From Thermoleophilia bacterium (lineage in GTDB: Bacteria; Actinomycetota; Thermoleophilia; RBG-16-64-13), in NCBI GenBank assembly GCA_016929985.1, contig JAFGIH010000779.1, positions 1-5,534 of the forward strand: 5,534 nt of DNA, written 5' to 3'. This document shows, piece by piece, positions 1 through 4,256 of the stretch; the first letter of the stretch is position 1, and the number at the start of each line of letters is the position of its first letter. The notes beneath the pieces were generated by a model, which worked only from the letters and a program-made list of their open reading frames with translations, searched no databases and was not told the DNA's origin. The translations under genes and the position numbers were made by a program.

Positions 1-254
1 GAGTTCTGGATGATGATGGGGCACTTCGCCCGCACGCCGGCGTTGATCTCGGCGAAGATGGCCGGATCGTTGCTCGAATTGCCCTCTTTGTCGCGGGCGT
101 GCAGATGGACGATCGCGGCTCCGGCGTTATAGCAGTCGTACGCCGAGGAGATGATCTCCGACGGCTGCTCGGGCAGGTTGGGGTTGGCGTCTTTGCCCTG
201 GAAGTTGCCCGTCTGCGCGACGGTGATGATCACTTTTCTTCTCTTCTCGGCCAT
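1..254 (-). CDS. Beta-keto acid cleavage enzyme (BKACE / DUF849 family), N-terminal part
   Basis: This is the first 84 codons of a gene that runs off the left edge of the window. Family knowledge: BKACE proteins (the 3-keto-5-aminohexanoate cleavage enzyme Kce and relatives) are cytosolic zinc TIM-barrel enzymes. They condense a beta-keto acid with acetyl-CoA to give acetoacetate and a new acyl-CoA. Seen here: a first beta strand KVIITVAQTG, a PNLPEQPSEI segment where the family has N-x-P-x-x-P-x-E-I, then AGAAIVHLHARD, whose H50 and H52 match the two N-terminal zinc-binding histidines. The third ligand, a later Glu, lies outside the window. The ATG follows the ligase stop by one base, and AAAGGA (262-267) inside the ligase's last codons serves as ribosome site, so translation is coupled. 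The family call is firm. The substrate is unknown, since it depends on residues not present here. Confidence 0.85.
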   Translation of the reverse strand, partial: MAEKRRKVIITVAQTGNFQGKDANPNLPEQPSEIISSAYDCYNAGAAIVHLHARDKEGNSSNDPAIFAEINAGVRAKCPIIIQN

Positions 255-255
255 G

Positions 256-2025
256 TCACGATCCTTTCGTGGTTGAGGACGGTTGGTCTTGTTCAGGCTC
301 CGGTGGGCCGCTCCCGGCTGCTCCCTCGGCCGTCAGCTTCGCTTCTATGTCTGCGCGCAGGGCGTTCTTGTCGATCTTCTGGGCGGCGGTGTAGGGCATC
401 TTCTCGATGAACTCGACGCGTTCCGGCAGCGAGAGGACCGAGGCCTTCTCGGCGCGCAGAAAGGAGACGACCTCGTCGAATGTGCACGTCGTGCCCGCCT
501 TGGGCTGGATGTAGGCGCACACCCGCTCGCCCATGACGGGGTCAGGCATGGCCACCACCGCCACGCAGACCACGTCGGGATGACGGTCGATGAGATCCTC
601 CACCTGGGTGGCGCTGATGCTCTCTCCTCCCCGGTTGATCATCTCCTTCAGCCGGCCGGTGATGGTCACGTAGCCGTCGGCGCTCATCTTCGCCACATCA
701 CCGGTGTGGAAGAAGCCATCGGCATCGAAGACCTTGGCGTTCTCCGCGTCGTTCCGGTAGTAGCCCGTGAAGACCCCGGGGCCCTTCAGCACCAGTTCGC
801 CGGGAGTGTCCGGGGGGAGGGTAGCGCCGCCGGCATCGACGACTCTGTAAAGGTCGGCCGGACAGGTGCGAATGCCCACGGTGGCGCAGACCGTGTCGAT
901 GTCGTCCACCGGGCGGGTCACAGTGGTCATGCCCTCTGTGGCGCCGTACCCGTTGGCGAAACGTACACCCAAGCGCTCGGACACCCCGCGCACCAGGGTC
1001 GGCAGGGCGGCCCCCCCGCCGCTGTGCATCTTCTCGAGGGAGCTCAGGTCGTACTCGTCCAGGCCCTCAAAATGCAGCAGCCGCTGCGCCAGCGTGGGCA
1101 CCCAGACTACGGCGGTGACCTTCTCGCGCTCGATGGTCTCACAGACTACCCGCATGTCGGTGTTGTCAAGAAGCACCAGAGTGCCCATGGTGACGACGTT
1201 GCCGAGAAAGCCCTTGGTGTAGCTGAGGTCGTGGCCGATCGAGCCGACGATGAGGCCGGTGTCCTCGCAGTGCAGTTGCCAGGCCAGGGAGCAGAAGCGG
1301 GCCGTAGCGCCGAGACTGTTGTGCGTGCGCGGGACCACCTTGGGGGTCCCCGTGGTCCCGCCTGTGGGGCCCATGTGGGCCACTTGACGAGCGTCAGGCT
1401 TGAGCGCCGCAAGGCGGGCTCTACCGGAGCCGGTGATCTCGTTCTCCGCGATAAGCCGTTCGAGGCTGGCAGCAGCCAGTCCTGGTGCGTCGCCCCGCAC
1501 GGTGATGACCCGCTCGATGTGGGAGCCGCTGTCGAGCACGTCGCCGATTATGGGGAGGTAGTCCGTCTTGCCGTAGCTCGCCGGAACGATCCACGCGGTG
1601 GCCCCAGTGATCTCGGCCAGACGCTGCACTTCGGCCTGGCGGTAGCGGTCGATCAGCATGACCGGGATGGCGCCTATCTTCTGCAGGCCGAAGTAAGCGG
1701 CCACGACCTCGTTCCAGTTGGGAAGCTGCAGCAGGACCCGGTCCAGCGGTTTGATGCCGAGTCCAAGGAAGCCGAGGGCGGCCCGCTCGGCCGTATCCCG
1801 GGCCTGCGAGTAGGTGAGCCGGGTACGGAGGTCGACGAAGGCGGTCTTGTGGGGGTGGATGCCGGCGGCGCGGTCCAGGTACTCAGACAACGCGAGTCCT
1901 TCCCACCACCCGAGTTCCCTGTACCTCGCACCGTCTTCGGCGTGGTAGGGGACCGTACCCTCGAGTGGCCTGAACTGGTCCGCCTCTTCCGCTGCTGCCT
2001 CGGCTTTCGACCGTGGGCCGTTCAC
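256..2025 (-). CDS. AMP-forming acyl/aryl-acid ligase (EntE/DhbE-like, ANL superfamily)
   Basis: Complete gene, 589 aa from the GTG at 2025. ANL enzymes activate a carboxylate as the acyl-AMP and then usually pass it to CoA or a carrier protein. Visible motifs (numbered from the GTG): P-loop TGGTTGTPK 221-229, NGYGATEG 358-365, HTGD 440-443, hinge GRLKEMINRGGESI 457-470, and PYTAAQKIDK with the probable adenylating lysine K550. TPKVVPRTH and INRGGE resemble the EntE/DhbE branch. Where DhbE has AHN for dihydroxybenzoate binding, this protein reads GHD (264-266), so a 2,3-dihydroxybenzoate substrate is unlikely. A Pro/Glu/Ser-rich tail of about 20 residues follows the last motif. I prefer GTG 2025 because GAGGAG lies six bases ahead of it; an in-frame ATG at 2055 would give 599 aa but has a poorer site. 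No siderophore or NRPS genes are nearby, and the coupled BKACE gene argues for a CoA ligase in catabolism. Confidence 0.88.
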   Translation of the reverse strand: MNGPRSKAEAAAEEADQFRPLEGTVPYHAEDGARYRELGWWEGLALSEYLDRAAGIHPHKTAFVDLRTRLTYSQARDTAERAALGFLGLGIKPLDRVLLQLPNWNEVVAAYFGLQKIGAIPVMLIDRYRQAEVQRLAEITGATAWIVPASYGKTDYLPIIGDVLDSGSHIERVITVRGDAPGLAAASLERLIAENEITGSGRARLAALKPDARQVAHMGPTGGTTGTPKVVPRTHNSLGATARFCSLAWQLHCEDTGLIVGSIGHDLSYTKGFLGNVVTMGTLVLLDNTDMRVVCETIEREKVTAVVWVPTLAQRLLHFEGLDEYDLSSLEKMHSGGGAALPTLVRGVSERLGVRFANGYGATEGMTTVTRPVDDIDTVCATVGIRTCPADLYRVVDAGGATLPPDTPGELVLKGPGVFTGYYRNDAENAKVFDADGFFHTGDVAKMSADGYVTITGRLKEMINRGGESISATQVEDLIDRHPDVVCVAVVAMPDPVMGERVCAYIQPKAGTTCTFDEVVSFLRAEKASVLSLPERVEFIEKMPYTAAQKIDKNALRADIEAKLTAEGAAGSGPPEPEQDQPSSTTKGS

Positions 2026-2031
2026 ATGGCT

Positions 2032-2037
2032 CTCCTC
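2032..2037 (-). promoter_or_regulatory. Ribosome binding site that decides the ligase start
   Basis: On the minus strand GAGGAG is followed by six bases (AGCCAT) and then GTG at 2025. This ideal spacing favours the GTG over the in-frame ATG at 2055. The ATG made by bases 2028-2026 is in another frame and is followed at once by TGA, so it is not a usable start. Confidence 0.6.
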
Positions 2038-2135
2038 ATCGCCCGTTCGCCGCATCCTGACGTGATCCCTGGGCCGGGGCGAACGTCAGGCTTGCCTCGC
2101 GGCTACGATCCGTACCCTCTGTGTAATGCTAGAAC

Positions 2136-2157
2136 CGAATAAAGAATAGCTATTCTG
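2136..2157. promoter_or_regulatory. Candidate TetR operator upstream of the ligase gene
   Basis: Seen directly: AGAATAGCTATTCT at 2143-2156 is a perfect 14-bp palindrome, with core arms GAAT and ATTC four bases apart. Read more widely, the site is CGAATAAAG (2136-2144), then AATAGCT, then ATTCTG (2152-2157). The outer two blocks are identical to the site before tetR at 2992-3006, where they abut. It lies about 120 bp before the ligase GTG, in the only long gap between tetR and the ligase. Inference: the neighbouring TetR protein binds here and controls the ligase-BKACE operon. A TAGCAT at 2131-2126 (minus strand) could be a -10 box just downstream, but I see no convincing -35. Confidence 0.5.
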
Positions 2158-2293
2158 TTACACGCGCACACCCTATCGCGTCGACCGAGAGAATACAAGG
2201 GGATCCGCCGGGTCTTTTGCGCTTGTGATTGGGACCGTTCCATTCCATCTCCCCAGCGGTCCCCACGCCGCGTATCCGGCCGCAGGTTGTCTG

Positions 2294-2959
2294 TCAGATC
2301 GGAGCGGCCGCTCCCACCGGCGCTTCGCCGCGCAGGTACAGTGTGAGAGCGCACTTCAGCTCATCCAGCACGGTCTTGTTCGACACGTCGATATAGAGCT
2401 CATGACGTTGGCCAAAGACCAGCGTCCCGCGGACGACGGCCGCGTACAGACCATAGGCCACTTCGATGGCCAGCACTGGGTCCGCGTGACCGATCTCCGC
2501 ACGGTGCTCCAGAAGGACCGCAGTGAAGACCTCCCGGCGCTCCTTGTTGACGCGCTCGCCGCGGGCGCGCATCAGGGGATCGAAGACCGAGCTCATCATG
2601 AAGGCGCGAGACAGCTCGCGGCTACTCGTGATGTGCTCAATGAGAGCGTCGAGCAGACAGTCGACCGTGTCGGCAAGGCTCGTCGCTGCGGCGGCGCACT
2701 CACGCATCTGCGCATGAAGCCGAGGCTCCACTCGGTTGTGGAAACGGTCTTGGACGGCATGGAGCAGAGCCTTCTTGTCCGGGAACCGCGCGTAGAACGC
2801 TCCCACCGAGAGATCCGCCTGCCGCACCACGTCGGCGACGGTGAACGACTCTATTCCTACCGCGGTCATCTGTCTCTCGGCGGCGTCGAGAAGCCGCTCG
2901 AGCGACTGCTTGCTCCTCTTCTGCCGAGGCGGGTGATAGGGGGTCAGTTCCTGGTCCAT
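2294..2959 (-). CDS. TetR/AcrR-family transcriptional regulator
   Basis: Complete gene, 221 aa, typical TetR length. The N-terminal DNA-binding domain spans about residues 15-66. A first helix (SLERLLDAAERQM) is followed by a helix-turn-helix with the family signature FTVADVVRQADLSVGAFYARF (39-59, in two parts) and then PDKKALLHAV. The remaining residues form the alpha-helical ligand-binding and dimer domain, which carries no recognisable specificity mark. Such proteins are usually repressors released by a small ligand, often a substrate or CoA thioester of the pathway they control. The ATG has no Shine-Dalgarno sequence, but a TATACT box ends six bases before it, so the mRNA is probably leaderless. 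The gene lies between the SnoaL-like gene (61 bp gap) and the ligase, all on the minus strand. A palindromic site overlaps its promoter and recurs before the ligase, which suggests autorepression and local control. Confidence 0.93.
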   Translation of the reverse strand: MDQELTPYHPPRQKRSKQSLERLLDAAERQMTAVGIESFTVADVVRQADLSVGAFYARFPDKKALLHAVQDRFHNRVEPRLHAQMRECAAAATSLADTVDCLLDALIEHITSSRELSRAFMMSSVFDPLMRARGERVNKERREVFTAVLLEHRAEIGHADPVLAIEVAYGLYAAVVRGTLVFGQRHELYIDVSNKTVLDELKCALTLYLRGEAPVGAAAPI

Positions 2960-2965
2960 GATGCC

Positions 2966-2995
2966 AGTATACCGTTGCGGCCCGAGTTATGCGAA
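2966..2995 (-). promoter_or_regulatory. Predicted tetR promoter, probably leaderless
   Basis: On the minus strand TTCGCA (2995-2990, four of six matches to TTGACA) is followed by an 18-bp spacer and TATACT (2971-2966, five of six matches to TATAAT). Six bases then lead directly to the tetR ATG at 2959. A start about seven bases after the -10 box would fall on the A of the ATG, giving a leaderless transcript, which matches the absence of a Shine-Dalgarno sequence. Confidence 0.5.
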
Positions 2996-3006
2996 TAAAG
3001 ATTCTG
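2992..3006. promoter_or_regulatory. Candidate TetR operator overlapping the tetR promoter
   Basis: The plus strand reads CGAATAAAGATTCTG, with arms GAAT and ATTC separated by four bases, the same geometry as the palindrome before the ligase. Its two blocks, CGAATAAAG and ATTCTG, both recur at 2136-2157. It overlaps the predicted tetR -35 box, the expected place for autorepression. Binding by this TetR is inferred from position and repetition only. Confidence 0.5.
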
Positions 3007-3020
3007 CTTCATGGGCGGGT

Positions 3021-3635
3021 TCACAGAGGGACGCCGGCGGTTGGCGCTCCTCGCAGCCATGCAGCTCCTTCGTCGTATAGCTTCTCCACCGCCGCCCCTC
3101 GGAGTCCGGGCAGCCCTGTCTTGACCGTGAACCCGTTCTTGGTCTGCAGGTAGGCCAGGTGGCGGTAGCCTTCGGGGAAGCCGGCCAGCAGTTCGAGGTC
3201 GATTAGGAGCCGGGCGGCCGGGTCCACCGGGTCGAGCCGGTCCTTCTCGTAGATGGGCTGGCGCCGCACGATCGCCCAGCGGCCGCCCCGCTTCTCGAAG
3301 AAGTCGTAGAAGCGTCCCCAGCAGACGGCATCGACCAGGACGTCCTCCACGAGGGCACGCTGGTGGATGGTCATCTTGACCTGTGACACGGCCCGCGTGC
3401 CGGCGACCTCACATGACCAGCCTCCGAGTTGGTGCAGGATGTTGACACCCGCCTCGAAGCCCTTGCGGGTGACCTCCATGAACTCCTTGGCCGGGCCCTG
3501 GAACCACGTGGCCGTCATCCAGCCGTCGGGGTGCCACACCGTCGCGAACCGCTCCCAGTCTCCCGAGTCCCGGTACACCACCCAGTTCTCCACGACGTCT
3601 CTGATCTCCAGCTTGTCCGCGATCTGATCTTGCAT
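3021..3635 (-). CDS. SnoaL-like / NTF2-fold protein, probable dehydratase or isomerase type
   Basis: Complete gene, 204 aa from the ATG at 3635. The N-terminal part (about 1-130) has the SnoaL/NTF2 pattern: helix IADKLEIRDVVENWVVYRDSGDWERF, WHPDGWMTATW, a basic helix, strands around 72-110, and GGRWAIVRRQPIYEKDRL. Family members include scytalone dehydratase, ketosteroid isomerase and bile-acid 7-alpha-dehydratase BaiE. Y21 and D26 have the same spacing as the BaiE pair Tyr30/Asp35, and H68 and H91 could be pocket histidines; this mapping is by eye. About 70 further residues, ending in a conserved-looking LPGLRGAAVEKLYDEGAAWLRG, extend past the usual NTF2 domain. GGGAG (3646-3642) sits six bases before the ATG. 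An upstream in-frame GTG at 3680 lacks such a site and is less likely. The gene lies upstream of tetR on the same strand and is divergent from the flavoenzyme gene. Fold confident, reaction unproven. Confidence 0.8.
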   Translation of the reverse strand: MQDQIADKLEIRDVVENWVVYRDSGDWERFATVWHPDGWMTATWFQGPAKEFMEVTRKGFEAGVNILHQLGGWSCEVAGTRAVSQVKMTIHQRALVEDVLVDAVCWGRFYDFFEKRGGRWAIVRRQPIYEKDRLDPVDPAARLLIDLELLAGFPEGYRHLAYLQTKNGFTVKTGLPGLRGAAVEKLYDEGAAWLRGAPTAGVPL

Positions 3636-3641
3636 GGCGAT

Positions 3642-3646
3642 CTCCC
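3642..3646 (-). promoter_or_regulatory. Ribosome binding site that decides the SnoaL-like gene start
   Basis: GGGAG on the minus strand lies six bases before the ATG at 3635. The longer in-frame GTG start at 3680 would add 15 residues outside the domain and has no purine-rich site at the right distance. Confidence 0.65.
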
Positions 3647-3683
3647 TTCCATCGAGAACCCGGGGCGGTGCCTCGTGCACCCG

Positions 3684-4153
3684 ATATCATGCGACATGGA
3701 CCAGCAGAAGGCCAGCGCCGCGAGCATGTCCGGCCTTGCTCAGGCGGGCGCGGCGGCCCCCTTGCGGACTCCGTGGGTCAGGGGCATGGTGCCATCATGA
3801 GCGGCAAGGGGGGACCTCCAGGTGCTGTACCATCTCTGGACCTGGCTCATGGATGCGGGCTGGTGAGTGTCGACCTGCTCGCCCTAGACGGTCAGCCCGT
3901 CGCCTCCGGCCTGGGACTACGTAACCACAGCCATGCGGATCCCTCGGGATCCACGGACCTGGGGGCGCCGATCACCACGGTGCCGGGCAAGGTGCGTATG
4001 GCAGGCCCGCTCACGTACATCCGCGACGGGATGCCTCCCATCCTGATCCGGCACGCCGGGCTCAGACGGCAAGCGCCCTCTCAACAGACAGTGGGATCCG
4101 CCCGGTCGATCGAGGCGTGGGTCTTCGACTTCTTGGACCGGTACCCGGAGTGA
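3684..4153 (+). pseudogene. Decayed alpha/beta-hydrolase (esterase-like) gene remnant
   Basis: No intact gene fits this 620-bp gap, but hydrolase-like pieces appear in order in two plus-strand frames. In frame 3, bases 3696-3797 read DQQKASAASMSGLAQAGAA then RTPWVRGMV. This resembles the nucleophile elbow (D-R-x-x-x-x-G-x-S-x-G-G-L-A) and the following DPRVRAVV strand, with the first Gly changed to Ala but Ser kept (codon 3723-3725). The frame then stops at 3798-3800. In frame 2, bases 4004-4153 read GPLTYIRDGMPPILIRHAG, a QQ-helix segment and WVFDFLDRYPE. These look like the strand before the acid residue and the final helix. The usual H-G-x-x-D-x-x-V-P is here H-A-G-L-R-R-Q-A-P, with Arg (4064-4066) for the catalytic Asp. 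The stretch that should carry the catalytic His is missing between about 4114 and 4121. The 5' part is also absent. It is read as a dead gene with frameshift, internal deletion and 5' truncation. Family identity is by eye. Confidence 0.5.
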
Positions 4154-4207
4154 GCGTGACCGCCGGGTCATGCGGTATCCTCTAGAGCATCATCTGCGCG
4201 ACGACAC

Positions 4208-4232
4208 GCCGGTCTTCGCTCCGATAACCGGC
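4208..4232 (+). repeat. Inverted repeat in the leader of the flavoenzyme gene
   Basis: GCCGGT (4208-4213) and ACCGGC (4227-4232) are perfect 6-bp arms with a 13-base loop, 12 bases ahead of the ribosome binding site. It could be an RNA hairpin in the leader or a protein-binding dyad. It is unlike the GAAT-N4-ATTC sites near tetR. It may also be chance in GC-rich DNA. Confidence 0.25.
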
Positions 4233-4244
4233 TGGTGATGCCTC

Positions 4245-4250
4245 AAGGAG
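4245..4250 (+). promoter_or_regulatory. Ribosome binding site of the flavoenzyme gene
   Basis: AAGGAG is followed by six bases (AGACAC) and the ATG at 4257. This strong site fixes the start. I found no convincing -35/-10 pair between the remnant's stop at 4153 and this site; TATCCT at 4176-4181 is the best -10 candidate, without a matching -35. Confidence 0.7.
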
Positions 4251-4256
4251 AGACAC

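Noticed and set aside
283..2142. A 619-codon open frame on the plus strand opposite the ligase gene
   Set aside because: It is antisense to a gene with full ANL motifs. Its product has no recognisable domain and is rich in Gly, His, Val and Arg, as expected for a GC-rich shadow frame.
2231..2263. GGGACCG / CGGTCCC inverted repeat downstream of tetR as a terminator
   Set aside because: Arms of 7 bp with a 19-base loop are weak, and no T-run follows on the minus strand. It may slow transcription but is not supported as a terminator.
2225..2998. A 257-codon open frame on the plus strand opposite tetR
   Set aside because: It mirrors the tetR coding region, has no ribosome site or domain, and the minus-strand HTH signature is clear.
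3937..3952. GGATCCC-TC-GGGATCC, a perfect 7-bp inverted repeat
   Set aside because: It is short, lies within the decayed hydrolase region, has no partner site and no link to a promoter, so it is probably chance.
3917..4171. An 84-codon minus-strand frame in the gap before the flavoenzyme gene
   Set aside because: It is Arg/Pro/His-rich with no domain. The plus strand of the same stretch shows hydrolase-like segments.
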